Source: an uncultured Pelagibacteraceae bacterium (GTDB lineage: Bacteria > Pseudomonadota > Alphaproteobacteria > Pelagibacterales > Pelagibacteraceae). Taken from it: a stretch of DNA of 64,000 nt. The stretch is from contig CACJNV010000003.1 of assembly GCA_902594865.1 (NCBI GenBank), positions 35,668 to 99,667 on the forward strand, in the 5' to 3' direction. Of this stretch, positions 41,521 through 51,598 are shown one piece after another. The notes under the pieces were generated by a model that made no database searches, was not told the origin of the DNA, and was given only the letters and a program-made list of their open reading frames with translations. The stretch's first letter is position 1; every line of letters starts with the position of its first letter. The position numbers were made by a program, and so were the translations under genes.

Positions 41521-42573
41521 ATGCCAAGATATTACACAAGAGCGTGTAATTTCTATTTCGGCAAACAATCAAAAATTTTAGTAAATAAAAAAAAATCTAT
41601 CCCTTTACATCAAATTAAAGAAATATCCTTCGACCATGTTGAGATAATTACAAGAAAAAAAATTAGAAAAATTTCAATAAATAAATTAAGAAATTTACCA
41701 AAAAAATTAAAAACAAAAATAAATTCAGATTTAAAAAAAATTAGGTCAAAAAAATCAAATTTTTCAAATTTAAATTTTAAAAAAATTCCAAATATATTGG
41801 GTGTTTTAAATTTAACTCCTGATAGTTTTTCCGATGGAGGAAAATTTAACAAAAAAAATAAAGGTGTCAGTCATGCTATCAATTTATATAAAACTGGTGC
41901 TTCGTTAGTAGATGTTGGTGGAGAGTCTACAAGACCAGGATCGAGGGAAGTAAATGAAAATCGAGAATGGTATAGAATTAATAAGACATTAAAATTAATT
42001 GTAAAAAAAATACCAATATCTTTAGACACAAGAAAATCTGCAATTATGGAAAATGGTATTAGAATGGGGGTTAAACTTATTAATGATGTTTCAGGATTAA
42101 GTTATGATCCTAAAACAATAAATGTTTTAAAAAAGTATAAAATTCCATTTGTAATACAGCATTCAGTTGGGACACCCGAAAATATGCAAAAAAAAGCGAA
42201 ATATAAAAATGAATTATTAGATATATATGATTATTTTGAAGATAAGATTAAGCTAATACGATCTAAGGGTATTAAACACAATAATATAATTTTAGATCCT
42301 GGAATTGGATTTGGAAAAAATTTGAAACATAATATGAATCTTATAAGAGGTGTTTCTATTTTTCATTCTTTAGGTTTTCCTATACTAGTAGGGAATTCAA
42401 GAAAAAGATTTATTAAAGATATATCAAAAAAAAATGATAGCAAAACAAGGATCGGCGGAACTATGGCCTCTTCAATATATCTTTTAATGCAAGGAATTCA
42501 GATTTTAAGAATTCATGATGTTAATGAAGTTAAGCAAGGAATTAAAGTTTTTAACGAGATAGTCAAAAATTAA
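41521..42573 (+). CDS. folP: Dihydropteroate synthase
   Basis: A 350-residue protein whose residues ~90-350 form the DHPS TIM barrel: ILGVLNLTPDSFSDGGKF, DVGGESTRPGS, ISLDTRKSA, INDVSGL, LDPGIGFGK and VGNSRKRFI. It condenses HMP-pterin-PP with p-aminobenzoate for folate. The first ~85 residues (MPRYYTRACNFYFG...) are an extra basic N-terminal region. I know similar extensions in alphaproteobacterial FolP, but I cannot assign it a role. It overlaps glmM by 1 nt. Confidence 0.94.
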   Translation: MPRYYTRACNFYFGKQSKILVNKKKSIPLHQIKEISFDHVEIITRKKIRKISINKLRNLPKKLKTKINSDLKKIRSKKSNFSNLNFKKIPNILGVLNLTPDSFSDGGKFNKKNKGVSHAINLYKTGASLVDVGGESTRPGSREVNENREWYRINKTLKLIVKKIPISLDTRKSAIMENGIRMGVKLINDVSGLSYDPKTINVLKKYKIPFVIQHSVGTPENMQKKAKYKNELLDIYDYFEDKIKLIRSKGIKHNNIILDPGIGFGKNLKHNMNLIRGVSIFHSLGFPILVGNSRKRFIKDISKKNDSKTRIGGTMASSIYLLMQGIQILRIHDVNEVKQGIKVFNEIVKN

Positions 42574-43904
42574 TGACAAAAAAATATTTTGGAACAGATG
42601 GAATAAGAGGAGCAGTCAATAGTGAATATATAAATGGAGATATGTTCTTTAAATTTGGGCTTGCTAGCGGAACATACTTTAAATCTCAAAAAAAAAGAAA
42701 ACAAACAGCAATAATTGCGAAAGATACGAGATTGTCAGGATACACACTTGAGCCAGCTCTTGTTTCAGGTTTGGCTTCAGCTGGTATGCATGTTTATACT
42801 TTAGGACCCCTACCAACTAATGGGCTGGCTATGTTAACAAAAGAAATGAAGGCTAATATGGGTATAATGATCACTGCCTCTCACAATCCACATTTTGACA
42901 ATGGTTTAAAATTGTTTGGTCCTGATGGAATGAAATTATCAGATAAAATAGAAAAAAAAATTGAGGGACTTATAGATAAGAAAATTACAAATAACCTTTC
43001 GCATTCTGAAAAATTAGGAAGAGTTAAAAGATTAGAAACAGGCACCAAAAAATATATTAAAATATTAAAAAAAAATTTCACTAAAGAGTTCAATTTAAGA
43101 GGACTAAGAATAGTAATCGATTGTGCAAATGGCGCTGGTTATAAGGCAGGTCCTGAATTATTAAAATCATTAGGAGCTAAAGTCATAGCAATAGGAATTA
43201 AACCAAATGGTTTAAACATTAATAAAAAATGTGGATCAACTTTTCCAAGAAAAATCAGATCTGCTGTAAAAAAATATAAAGCACATATTGGAATATCTTT
43301 AGATGGGGATGCTGACAGAATTATAATGTGTGATGAAAAAAGCAATATAATAGATGGAGATCAAATTATAGCTGCTTTAGCAACAAGATGGAAAAATAAA
43401 AAAATGTTAAAAGGGGGTGTTGTTGGAACATTAATGTCAAATTATGGGTTAGAAAAATATTTTAAATCAAAAGGAATAAAATTTTTAAGGGCAAATGTTG
43501 GAGATAGATATGTTAAAGAAAAAATGCAGAAATATAATTTTAATTTAGGTGGTGAACAATCAGGACATATTATTTTAGGTAAATTTGCAACCACAGGAGA
43601 TGGTTTGCTAGTAGCTTTAGAAGCTCTTTTTGCTTTAAGAAAAGGAAAAAAGGCAAGTGAGTTTTTTGATCAATTTAAGAAAACACCTCAGCTTTTAGAA
43701 AATATCGAGGTTAAAGATAAAAATATAATTAATAAACCAGAGATAAAAAAAATCATAAAAAATGCAGATAAATTAATCAAAAGTAATGGAAGAATTTTAG
43801 TAAGAAAATCAGGAACAGAATCTAAAATAAGAGTAATGGGAGAAAGTGAAAATAAAGCTCTTTTATATAAATGCGTGAACATGATTACCAAAAAAATTAA
43901 ATAA
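42573..43904 (+). CDS. glmM: Phosphoglucosamine mutase
   Basis: A 443-residue alpha-D-phosphohexomutase. It begins KYFGTDGIRGAVN. The phosphoserine loop is TASHNPHFDNGLKLFG, the metal loop is SLDGDADRI and the sugar loop is GGEQSGH. The phosphate-binding RKSGTESKIRVMGE ends the protein. It makes glucosamine-1-phosphate for peptidoglycan and LPS. The folP-glmM order is widely conserved. Confidence 0.97.
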   Translation: MTKKYFGTDGIRGAVNSEYINGDMFFKFGLASGTYFKSQKKRKQTAIIAKDTRLSGYTLEPALVSGLASAGMHVYTLGPLPTNGLAMLTKEMKANMGIMITASHNPHFDNGLKLFGPDGMKLSDKIEKKIEGLIDKKITNNLSHSEKLGRVKRLETGTKKYIKILKKNFTKEFNLRGLRIVIDCANGAGYKAGPELLKSLGAKVIAIGIKPNGLNINKKCGSTFPRKIRSAVKKYKAHIGISLDGDADRIIMCDEKSNIIDGDQIIAALATRWKNKKMLKGGVVGTLMSNYGLEKYFKSKGIKFLRANVGDRYVKEKMQKYNFNLGGEQSGHIILGKFATTGDGLLVALEALFALRKGKKASEFFDQFKKTPQLLENIEVKDKNIINKPEIKKIIKNADKLIKSNGRILVRKSGTESKIRVMGESENKALLYKCVNMITKKIK

Positions 43905-43905
43905 A

Positions 43906-44718
43906 TTGAAACCTAATTCTAAAATTTTAATTATTGCAGGATCTGACTCATCTGGTGGAGCAGGTATTCAAGCTGATATAAAAACTATCACTGCTCTTGG
44001 TTCTTATGCAATGACAGCGATAACTGCAGTTACATCACAAAATACCACTGGCGTAAAATCAATTGTTGGGATTAATCCAAAAGAAATTTTTAATCAAATT
44101 ATTTATACCTGTAAAGATATAAGACCTGATGCAATAAAAATTGGCATGCTGCATTCTTCAGAGGTTATTGGAATGGTACTAAAAGCTTTGGATGTAATTA
44201 AAGTTAAAAAAATCGTATTAGACCCGGTTATGGTTGCTAAAGGAGGGGCTAAACTAATAGATACTAAAGCTATTCAATTATTAAAATTTAAATTAATTAA
44301 AAAAGTATCACTTATTACTCCAAATATCCCTGAGGCAGAAATCTTGACTAAAACAAAAATTATAACAAAAGAGGATATGATTTTTGCCGCAAATAAACTT
44401 GTAGGTTTAGGAGCTAAAAATGTACTTATAAAAGGTGGTCATTTAAAACATAAAAATGTAATAGATATTTTAATAAACAAAAAAGACATAAAGATCTTCA
44501 AAAGTGAGCGTTACAAAACAAAGAATACCCATGGTACAGGTTGTACATTATCTAGCTCAGTTACAACTTTTTTATCATGTGGAAAAACAATAAAGAAATC
44601 TTGTGAGCTTGGAATTAAGTATGTAAATTCTGCAATTAAATCAAACCCGAAATATGGAAAAGGTCATGGCCCAATTAACCATCTCACTTCCTTAAAAGTA
44701 AACAGAAAATTTAAATAA
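43906..44718 (+). CDS. thiD: Hydroxymethylpyrimidine/phosphomethylpyrimidine kinase
   Basis: A 270-residue ribokinase-like enzyme: [19 protein letters not shown] at the start, [39 protein letters not shown] and the anion-hole [12 protein letters not shown]. It phosphorylates HMP to HMP-PP for ThiE. The start is TTG, 1 base after the glmM stop. SAR11 cells are known to need exogenous HMP, so retaining this kinase makes sense (established knowledge of the group, not seen here). No TPP riboswitch precedes it. Confidence 0.95.
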   Translation: MKPNSKILIIAGSDSSGGAGIQADIKTITALGSYAMTAITAVTSQNTTGVKSIVGINPKEIFNQIIYTCKDIRPDAIKIGMLHSSEVIGMVLKALDVIKVKKIVLDPVMVAKGGAKLIDTKAIQLLKFKLIKKVSLITPNIPEAEILTKTKIITKEDMIFAANKLVGLGAKNVLIKGGHLKHKNVIDILINKKDIKIFKSERYKTKNTHGTGCTLSSSVTTFLSCGKTIKKSCELGIKYVNSAIKSNPKYGKGHGPINHLTSLKVNRKFK

Positions 44719-46010
44719 TGAAAAATATAGTCGTTGTTGGATCTCAGTGGGGTGACGAAGGTAAAGGAAAAATTGTAGATTGGTTATCTGAACAGGCTGA
44801 TGTAGTAATAAGATTTCAAGGAGGTCATAATGCTGGCCATACTTTAGTGATTGATGGTGTTACATACAAATTGAGATTACTTCCATCTGGAATAGTTAGA
44901 AAAGGTAAAATATCAATTATTGGCAATGGAGTTGTTGTAGATCCATGGGCTCTATTAGAGGAAATAGAAGAAATAAAATCTAAAGGCGTAGAAGTAAATG
45001 TAAATAATTTTATTATCTCAGAGTCTGCAAATTTAATTTTGCCTTTTCATAGAGAAATGGATGAGATTAGAGAGGATGCAGCAGGAACAAGCAAAATAGG
45101 AACTACAAGACGTGGAATTGGACCCGCATATGAGGATAAAGTTGGAAGAAGATCTATAAGAGTTATGGATCTAAGATCTGAAAAAAATTTAGATCAAAGA
45201 CTGGACTCTGTATTACTTCATCATAATGCGATTAGAAAAGGCCTAGGAAAAAAAATTTTTGAAAAAGATCAGCTTAAATCTGATTTGCTTAAAATAGCAC
45301 CTAAAATATTAGAATTCTCTCAGCCAGTTTGGCTAAAGATTGATCAGTTTAAAAAACAAAAAAAGAAAATTTTATTCGAAGGAGCACAAGGTATTTTACT
45401 TGATGTAGATCATGGAACTTATCCTTTTGTAACTTCATCTAATACTGTTGCTTCAAGTGCTGCAACAGGAACTGGTTGTGGTCCTAATTCGATAAATTAT
45501 GTTCTTGGAATTACAAAAGCTTACACAACAAGAGTTGGAGAAGGCCCTTTTCCAACAGAGTTAACAGATGATATCGGTGAAATTTTAGGAACACGTGGAA
45601 AAGAATTTGGAACTGTTACAAGTAGAAAAAGAAGATGCGGATGGTTTGATGGTGTTTTAGTGAGACAAACTATTAAAGTTTCAGGGATTGATGGTATCGC
45701 TTTAACAAAATTAGATGTACTTGATGAATTAGATGAAATTAAAATGTGTGTTGCTTACGATCTTAATGGCGAAAGATTAGATTATCTACCCGCTGCTGTA
45801 GAAGACCAGATAAAAATAAAACCAATTTATGAAACTTTTCCAGGTTGGAAAGTTTCTACAAGTGGTGTCAAAAATATGGACTCATTACCTGAAAATGCAA
45901 AAAAATATATTTTTGCTGTTGAAGATTTTATTGGTGCAAAAGTATCAAGTATCTCAACTAGTCCAGAAAGAGATGATACTATTTTAATTGAAAACCCTTT
46001 TGAAGTTTAG
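44718..46010 (+). CDS. purA: Adenylosuccinate synthetase
   Basis: A 430-residue GTP-dependent enzyme. It has [16 protein letters not shown] (P-loop at 12-18), [53 protein letters not shown] and LTKLDVLD. It joins aspartate to IMP in AMP synthesis. The start overlaps the thiD stop by 1 nt. The 3' end overlaps rpoH tail-to-tail by 4 nt. Standard length. Confidence 0.98.
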   Translation: MKNIVVVGSQWGDEGKGKIVDWLSEQADVVIRFQGGHNAGHTLVIDGVTYKLRLLPSGIVRKGKISIIGNGVVVDPWALLEEIEEIKSKGVEVNVNNFIISESANLILPFHREMDEIREDAAGTSKIGTTRRGIGPAYEDKVGRRSIRVMDLRSEKNLDQRLDSVLLHHNAIRKGLGKKIFEKDQLKSDLLKIAPKILEFSQPVWLKIDQFKKQKKKILFEGAQGILLDVDHGTYPFVTSSNTVASSAATGTGCGPNSINYVLGITKAYTTRVGEGPFPTELTDDIGEILGTRGKEFGTVTSRKRRCGWFDGVLVRQTIKVSGIDGIALTKLDVLDELDEIKMCVAYDLNGERLDYLPAAVEDQIKIKPIYETFPGWKVSTSGVKNMDSLPENAKKYIFAVEDFIGAKVSSISTSPERDDTILIENPFEV

Positions 46011-46900
46011 TTTGCGGGTAAAAGATTTTTTGATTTAGCTAATAGAAGCATATGCTTTTGGAGTTTTTCAAATGCTTTATTTTCTATTTGTCTAACTCTT
46101 TCTCTACTAATTTTATATTTTTTACTTAAATCTTCTAGTGTAGTTGGGTCGTCATTTAGTCTTCTTGAGTATAGAATTTCTCTTTCTCTATCGTTAAGAA
46201 CTTTAATAGAGTCTTTCAATAAATCTTTTCTTTGCTCCATCTCCTCGTGGTGAGCAAATTTTAAATCATGATCAAGCTCTTTATCAACCAACCAGTCTTG
46301 CCATTCATCGCCATCTTCCCCAACTTGAGCATTTAGCGAGAACTCTTTTCCAGAAAGTCTTCTATTCATAGAAACGACTTCTTCTTTACTTACATCGAGC
46401 TTATTAGCTATATGATCAACGTGTTCATCTCTTAAATCTCCCTCAGTTTCTGGAGAAATTTGATTTTTAATTTTCTTTAAATTAAAAAATAATTTTTTTT
46501 GAGCAGTAGTAGTTCCAATTTTGACAAGGCTCCAAGATCTTAAAATATATTCTTGAATAGAAGCCTTAATCCACCACATTGCATAAGTTGCCAATCTAAA
46601 ACCTTTTTCTGGTTCAAATTTTTTGACAGCTTGCATAAGACCTACATTTCCCTCTGAAATCATTTCATTAATAGGCAAACCATATCCTTTGTAGCCCATA
46701 GCAATCTTTGCAACTAATCTTAAATGACTAGTAACTAGTTTTTCTGCAGCTTTAATATTACCAGTCGTTTTCCAATTTTTTGCTAGCATATATTCTTCTT
46801 CTGCAGCTAACATCGGAAATTTTTTAATCTGCTCTAAATATGCAGATAGTCCACCTTCATTAGAAAGGGTTGGCAGATTATTACTCATTGTTGTGCTCAT
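46007..46900 (-). CDS. rpoH: RNA polymerase sigma-32 factor RpoH
   Basis: A 297-residue heat-shock sigma factor. It shows sigma region 2 ([52 protein letters not shown]). The RpoH box [10 protein letters not shown] distinguishes it from RpoD. Region 4 is [14 protein letters not shown]-like ([18 protein letters not shown]) with a helix-turn-helix ([20 protein letters not shown]). It directs transcription of chaperone and protease genes. It sits directly downstream of rluD (41-nt gap), an arrangement common in alphaproteobacteria. Confidence 0.96.
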   Translation of the reverse strand: MSTTMSNNLPTLSNEGGLSAYLEQIKKFPMLAAEEEYMLAKNWKTTGNIKAAEKLVTSHLRLVAKIAMGYKGYGLPINEMISEGNVGLMQAVKKFEPEKGFRLATYAMWWIKASIQEYILRSWSLVKIGTTTAQKKLFFNLKKIKNQISPETEGDLRDEHVDHIANKLDVSKEEVVSMNRRLSGKEFSLNAQVGEDGDEWQDWLVDKELDHDLKFAHHEEMEQRKDLLKDSIKVLNDREREILYSRRLNDDPTTLEDLSKKYKISRERVRQIENKAFEKLQKHMLLLAKSKNLLPAN

Positions 46901-46941
46901 AGAAGTGTTTATTTAATTAATTATACCTAATTTTCAATAAT

Positions 46942-47922
46942 TTATTCTTCAGTGTTTCTAAGCATTTTTAGAATATTATTTAGATCTTGTGGCAAAAGTG
47001 AGGAAAAAATCATCTCTTTCTTAGTTCGTGGATGTATAAATCCTAAAGTTTTTGCATGCAGAAATTGTCTACTTAATTTAGTAATTGAATTTTGGATATC
47101 TAAATCAATATTTTTTAATTTTTTATATTTTTTTTTATATTTATCATCTCCAACTATGCTATTACCTTTATAATTCATATGAACTCTTATCTGATGTGTT
47201 CTTCCTGTTTCTAATTTACATTCAACTAAACTTAAGGTTGGTGTTTTCTGATTTTCAAAAATTTCAAGTGTTTTATAATTTGTTATAGCTTTCTTACCTT
47301 TAGAACTACTAACTTCCATAAGTTGTCTATTTTTTGAACTACGAGTTATAAATGTCTCAATTCTTCCTGAGGAGGGTCTTAATTTTCCCCATATTAAAAG
47401 TTGGTACTCTCTTATAATTATATGATCACTAAATTGTTTTGATAAATTTTCATGAGTTTCATTGTTTTTTGCAATTACAACTAAACCAGATGTGTTTTTA
47501 TCAATTCTATGAACAATACCAGGTCTTAACTCGTCACCTATATTTGATAAAGAGTCCTTGTCATAATGCATCAATGCATTAACAATTGTCTTGTCATAAT
47601 TTCCAGCTCCTGGATGCATGATTATTCCGGCAGGTTTATTAATTACTAATAGATCATCATCTTCATATATTATTTCTAATTTAAATTCGTAAGGTTTAAG
47701 GGATGCTATTTCAGGCTCTGGAATCTTAAGATTTATAGTATCACCAATTGAGACTTTTTTTGACGGACTTTTAATTATTTCATTATTTAGTGTTAACTTT
47801 TCTTTTAAAATTAAATTTTTAATCCTAGTTCTACTAATTAATTCCTCTCTTTTATTAATTAAAACATCAACCCTTAAATTCTTCTCATTCTCTTTGACTA
47901 TAAAATTAATGTTTTTTTCCAT
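46942..47922 (-). CDS. rluD: 23S rRNA pseudouridine synthase RluD
   Basis: A 326-residue enzyme. It has an N-terminal S4-like RNA-binding domain (residues ~10-70, RVDVLINKREELISRTRIKNLI) and then the RluA-family catalytic domain. The aspartate is in GIVHRIDKNTSGLVVIAKN, followed by TGRTHQIRVHM and QFLHAKTLGFIHP. It makes pseudouridines in helix 69 of 23S rRNA. The start is 23 nt from the divergent tRNA-Arg gene. Confidence 0.95.
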   Translation of the reverse strand: MEKNINFIVKENEKNLRVDVLINKREELISRTRIKNLILKEKLTLNNEIIKSPSKKVSIGDTINLKIPEPEIASLKPYEFKLEIIYEDDDLLVINKPAGIIMHPGAGNYDKTIVNALMHYDKDSLSNIGDELRPGIVHRIDKNTSGLVVIAKNNETHENLSKQFSDHIIIREYQLLIWGKLRPSSGRIETFITRSSKNRQLMEVSSSKGKKAITNYKTLEIFENQKTPTLSLVECKLETGRTHQIRVHMNYKGNSIVGDDKYKKKYKKLKNIDLDIQNSITKLSRQFLHAKTLGFIHPRTKKEMIFSSLLPQDLNNILKMLRNTEE

Positions 47923-47945
47923 AAAATATAATATTAATACTATAT

Positions 47946-48022
47946 GCGCTTGTAGCTCAACTGGATAGAGCGCCTGACTTCGGATCAGGAGGTTCTGGGT
48001 TCGACTCCTAGCAGGCGCACCA
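47946..48022 (+). tRNA. tRNA-Arg (anticodon TCG)
   Basis: A 77-base cloverleaf: acceptor GCGCTTG pairs with CAGGCGC, the CCA end is encoded, the D arm is AGCTCAACTGGATAGAGC, and the T arm contains GGTTCGACTCC. The anticodon stem CCTGA/TCAGG encloses CTTCGGA, giving TCG (reads CGN, primarily CGA). The 3' end lies 2 bases from the stop of the ABC permease gene on the other strand. Confidence 0.97.
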
Positions 48023-48024
48023 AT

Positions 48025-48816
48025 TTATTCTCCCATGTTTATCAAAGTTCCTTTTTCTCTTGCTTTATCGAAAGAGTAATAAAATACGGATATTGATAAA
48101 ATTAAATAAAACCCATTAAGATAGACTGCATTTATTATATTTTCATAATTGACTGTTCCATTAACTAAAATATTTCTAGTCTCCTCAAAAATATATACTA
48201 ATGGCAATACGAAAGCGATTGATTGGAAGACTTCTGGCAGTGTTTCAACTGGGTAGTATATACAGCCAAAAGGTGCTAACAAAAACATGGTAGACCATGC
48301 AATATTTTCAAAAGATGGACCAAATCTTAATAATCCTGCTGAAACAAGTAGACCAAGCGTAATTCCAAATAAATATAAACTTAAGAAAAGAAAAGCCAAA
48401 GGAAGACCAAGTTTTAACAATGAAATTCCAAACAATGGAGAAGTTAACAATATTGCTGGTATTAAACCAATTAAAGCTCTAATTAAAGCTGTTAAAACTA
48501 AAGAGATAATTATCTCACTAATTTTCATGGGAGCAATAAATAGGTTTGTAAAGTTTCTGCTCCAAATTTCCTCCAAAAATAACATATTAAAGCCAATACT
48601 GGTTCTAAATAAAAAATCATAAAGAATTGCACATGAAAGAATAACTCCTACCGCACCACTGTAGTAAGTGCTATGAGCTGCAAAAAAATTAGAAATAAAT
48701 CCCCAGAGAGTAATTTGAATTGAAGGCCAATAAATTAAGTCTAATATTCTTGGAAATGATCTAGTTATTAAATAAAAGTGTCTTAAAAAAAGACCATAAA
48801 TTCTCATTAAATTCAT
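48025..48816 (-). CDS. ABC-2 type transporter permease
   Basis: A 263-residue membrane protein with six hydrophobic segments and the ABC-2 layout (YLITRSFPRILDLIYWPSIQ before the first helix, NLFIAPMKISEIIIS in the cytoplasmic loop, FLLAPFGCIYYPVETLPEVF before the last helices). It pairs with the ATPase gene 2 nt upstream to form an exporter. The substrate is unknown; relatives move drugs, lipids or polysaccharide. Confidence 0.88.
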   Translation of the reverse strand: MNLMRIYGLFLRHFYLITRSFPRILDLIYWPSIQITLWGFISNFFAAHSTYYSGAVGVILSCAILYDFLFRTSIGFNMLFLEEIWSRNFTNLFIAPMKISEIIISLVLTALIRALIGLIPAILLTSPLFGISLLKLGLPLAFLFLSLYLFGITLGLLVSAGLLRFGPSFENIAWSTMFLLAPFGCIYYPVETLPEVFQSIAFVLPLVYIFEETRNILVNGTVNYENIINAVYLNGFYLILSISVFYYSFDKAREKGTLINMGE

Positions 48817-48818
48817 TT

Positions 48819-49541
48819 TTATTTTCTCGCAATTTCTAAAAATACTTCTTCTAAATTTCTTCTTCCATACTTTGTTATTAACTCTTCAGGAGTTCCTCTA
48901 TCCACTATTAAACCATCTTTCATCATTAAAACAGAACTACATAATCTTTTTACTTCTTCCATATTATGAGAGGCAAGCAAAACTGATATTTTTTTTTCCT
49001 TTTTGTATTCTTCTAAAAACGATCTTACAAAATCACCAGTTTCAGGATCTAATGAAGCAGTGGGTTCATCCAACAAAAGTACCGTTGGATCATTTATTAA
49101 AGCTTTAGCAAGACTTACCCTATTTTTTTGTCCAGAAGAAAGTTCTCCTGTAATTTTGTTTAAAAGGTCTTTTAATCTAAGTTTATTTGCAAGGTGATCT
49201 ATTCGGTCATTTAAATTTTGAATATTATATAATTTTCCATAAACAATTAAATTTTGTTTAACTTTAAGTTTTTTAGGTAATTCAATATATGGTGAAATAA
49301 AATTCATTTTGTGAAGAAGTGAGATTTTGTTTTTTTCAATATTTTCTCCGTTGATTAAAACCTCACCACTACTTGGTTTTAATAATCCTAAAATCATTCC
49401 AATAGTTGTAGTTTTTCCACATCCATTAGGTCCCAATAAACCAACCATTTCATTTTCATTAATTTTAAAATTTATATTAGTTACTGCTACTTTATCTTTA
49501 TATTTTTTTGATAGATTTATTACTTCAATAGAATTTGTCAT
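48819..49541 (-). CDS. ABC transporter ATP-binding protein (exporter)
   Basis: A 240-residue ABC ATPase: Walker A GPNGCGKTTT, signature LSSGQKNRVSLAKAL, Walker B VLLLDEPTASLDPETG and the switch His in LLASHNMEEVKRLC. I take the ATG at 49539-49541; a TTG one codon upstream (49542-49544) is in frame, but its use would only add a second Met. The ATG overlaps the stop of the Sua5-type gene by one base. It forms an ABC-2 exporter with the permease downstream. Confidence 0.93.
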   Translation of the reverse strand: MTNSIEVINLSKKYKDKVAVTNINFKINENEMVGLLGPNGCGKTTTIGMILGLLKPSSGEVLINGENIEKNKISLLHKMNFISPYIELPKKLKVKQNLIVYGKLYNIQNLNDRIDHLANKLRLKDLLNKITGELSSGQKNRVSLAKALINDPTVLLLDEPTASLDPETGDFVRSFLEEYKKEKKISVLLASHNMEEVKRLCSSVLMMKDGLIVDRGTPEELITKYGRRNLEEVFLEIARK

Positions 49542-50473
49542 CAATATTTAGAGGCTCTCTTTAGTCTATCATTAATTGTTTTGCCAAGACCTTTGTTTGG
49601 TATCTTTTCGACTGCAATCTTTTTAAAACCATCGTTTTTAATTTTTCTTAAAGTTGAATATAAATTCTTTGCAGCTTCATCTATATTTTTCATTTTGGAT
49701 AAATAATAATAGTTTTTTAATTTTGATTTTCTTTTTTTAATTAATAAATAAGCCTCATCTTTTTTTGGTTTTTTAACATTGACTCTTAAAGGTATCCCAG
49801 GTGAGTAATGTAACGGAAATAAACCAGGTGATAATTTTTTTTTGGAATTTGTATTAATTAATAATTTTTTTTTTAACACATTTTCGATTTTTTTAGTATC
49901 TAGGCCCCCATATCTTAAAAGTGAGGGCTTTTTTAAAAGGTTTAGTATTGTGGACTCAACTCCAATTTTACTTTTTCCTCCATTTAAAATATATTTTATT
50001 TTTGAACCAAATTCTTCTTTTACATCAGATGGTTTAACTGAACTTAATCTTGAGGATATATTTGCACTAGGTGCCGCTACCGGATAATCTAAATTTTTTA
50101 ATAAATTTCTTAACAATTTATGTTTAGGGAAACGTACGGCAATACTTTTTTTATTATTGGTGACAAATTTTGATATTTTTGAGTTATTTTTTAATTTCAG
50201 AACATAAGTTATTGGACCTGGAGAAAATTTTTTGTAAAGTTTTACTAAATTATCATTTATATCACAGTCTTCTTTAAGTCTTTGAATATCATAATAATGG
50301 ACAATTAGAGGATTGTTTAATGGTCTTTTTTTAAGACTAAATATTTTCTTAACTGCACTATTCGAGTAAGCATTTGCAGCCAATCCATAAACAGTTTCTG
50401 TTGGAACCGCAACACAATGATTATTATCTAAATATTTTTTTGCTTTTTTGATATTTGATTGAATAGATTTCAT
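49541..50473 (-). CDS. L-threonylcarbamoyladenylate synthase (Sua5 type)
   Basis: A 310-residue long-form Sua5/YrdC protein. Residues ~1-200 are the YrdC domain (CVAVPTETVYGLAANAYS, KKRPLNNPLIVHY, SIAVRFPKH, VAAPSANISSRLS and ESTILNL). The remainder is the Sua5 C-terminal domain after the linker LSPGLFPLHYSPGIPLRV. It makes threonylcarbamoyl-AMP for the t6A37 modification of ANN-decoding tRNAs. The start is only 20 nt from the divergent xseB. Confidence 0.93.
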   Translation of the reverse strand: MKSIQSNIKKAKKYLDNNHCVAVPTETVYGLAANAYSNSAVKKIFSLKKRPLNNPLIVHYYDIQRLKEDCDINDNLVKLYKKFSPGPITYVLKLKNNSKISKFVTNNKKSIAVRFPKHKLLRNLLKNLDYPVAAPSANISSRLSSVKPSDVKEEFGSKIKYILNGGKSKIGVESTILNLLKKPSLLRYGGLDTKKIENVLKKKLLINTNSKKKLSPGLFPLHYSPGIPLRVNVKKPKKDEAYLLIKKRKSKLKNYYYLSKMKNIDEAAKNLYSTLRKIKNDGFKKIAVEKIPNKGLGKTINDRLKRASKY

Positions 50474-50493
50474 GTATTAATAATTATTATTAT

Positions 50494-50742
50494 ATGAAAG
50501 ATAAAATATTACCACTTGATTATGATCAGTATTCAGTTGAGGAGCTTACAGAAAAAGCAAATAAGATTATAGAGTCTCTAGAGAAGGAAAATGATTTAAA
50601 CAATTCAGTTGACAGTTATCAAGAACTTCTAAAATTAAATAATATTATTGAAAAGAAATTTCATAAAAATTTTAAATCTATTGGGGAAGAGACAAATAAA
50701 AAGATTAAAGAAATAACTAAAAAAAATGAAAAAACAGCTTAA
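50494..50742 (+). CDS. xseB: Exodeoxyribonuclease VII small subunit
   Basis: An 82-residue helical protein. The pattern SVEELTEKANKIIESLEKEND, then LNNSVDSYQELLKLNNII, matches the helical hairpin of XseB, and the position just ahead of ispA and dxs is the classic one. It works with XseA (not in this window) to degrade single-stranded DNA. It overlaps ispA by 17 nt. Confidence 0.88.
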   Translation: MKDKILPLDYDQYSVEELTEKANKIIESLEKENDLNNSVDSYQELLKLNNIIEKKFHKNFKSIGEETNKKIKEITKKNEKTA

Positions 50743-51598
50743 TAAAATAGCTAAGGATACAAATATATTCCTTAAAAAATATATTAATTCACAGAAATAT
50801 TCTCAGCTAATGTCACCCATGAAATATGGTTTGTTTCCAGGTGGAAAAAAAATAAGATCTAAAATCTTAATTGACTTAGGGTCATTATTTTCAATAGATT
50901 ATAAAACATTGATAATAGTTGGGTCAGCTGTTGAATGTATTCATGCTTATTCTCTTATTCATGACGATCTACCCTGCATGGATGATGATGATATAAGAAG
51001 AGGGAAACCTTCAGCTCATATTAAATTTGGTGAGTCTACAGCAGTTCTAGCAGGAAATTCATTACTGACTTTAGCTTTTGAAATTTTATCAAGTCCCAAA
51101 TTGAAATTAAATGAAAAGATAAAAATTAACTTAATCAAAAAATTATCAGAATGTTCAGGACATTTAGGAATAGCTGGTGGGCAATATTTAGATTTAAGTT
51201 ATGAGAGAAAGAAAATATCAATGAACAAAATATTAGAAATGGAAATAAAGAAAACAGGAATGTTATTTAGTTTTTGTTGTGCAGCTCCAGCAATAATTAA
51301 GAAAAAAACAATCCAAGAAATTAAATTTTTTGAAAATATTGGATCAAAAATTGGCCTATTATTCCAAATAGCCGATGATTTAATTGATCTGAAAAGTAAT
51401 TCTAAGGAAGCTGGGAAAAAAACAGGAAAAGATCAAAAAAAAGGCAAGGCAACACTTATAAACTTAATAGGCTATGATGACTCACTTAAGTATTGTGATA
51501 AGATAATAAAAGATATTAATAAGAATTTAAGAAAATATGGTTCAAGATCTGAAAAAATAAATGAAACATTAGGCTATATATTGAACAGAAAAAAATGA
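50726..51598 (+). CDS. ispA: Farnesyl diphosphate synthase (short-chain prenyltransferase)
   Basis: A 290-residue trans-isoprenyl diphosphate synthase. The first aspartate-rich motif is [20 protein letters not shown], and the second is [22 protein letters not shown] supplies the substrate lysine/arginine. It condenses IPP and DMAPP to GPP/FPP, fed by dxs immediately downstream (4-nt overlap). Confidence 0.94.
   Translation: MKKQLNKIAKDTNIFLKKYINSQKYSQLMSPMKYGLFPGGKKIRSKILIDLGSLFSIDYKTLIIVGSAVECIHAYSLIHDDLPCMDDDDIRRGKPSAHIKFGESTAVLAGNSLLTLAFEILSSPKLKLNEKIKINLIKKLSECSGHLGIAGGQYLDLSYERKKISMNKILEMEIKKTGMLFSFCCAAPAIIKKKTIQEIKFFENIGSKIGLLFQIADDLIDLKSNSKEAGKKTGKDQKKGKATLINLIGYDDSLKYCDKIIKDINKNLRKYGSRSEKINETLGYILNRKK

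Noticed and set aside
47923-48024. tRNA-Arg as an integration (att) site
   Set aside because: No integrase, no duplicated tRNA 3' fragment and no compositional break was seen next to it.
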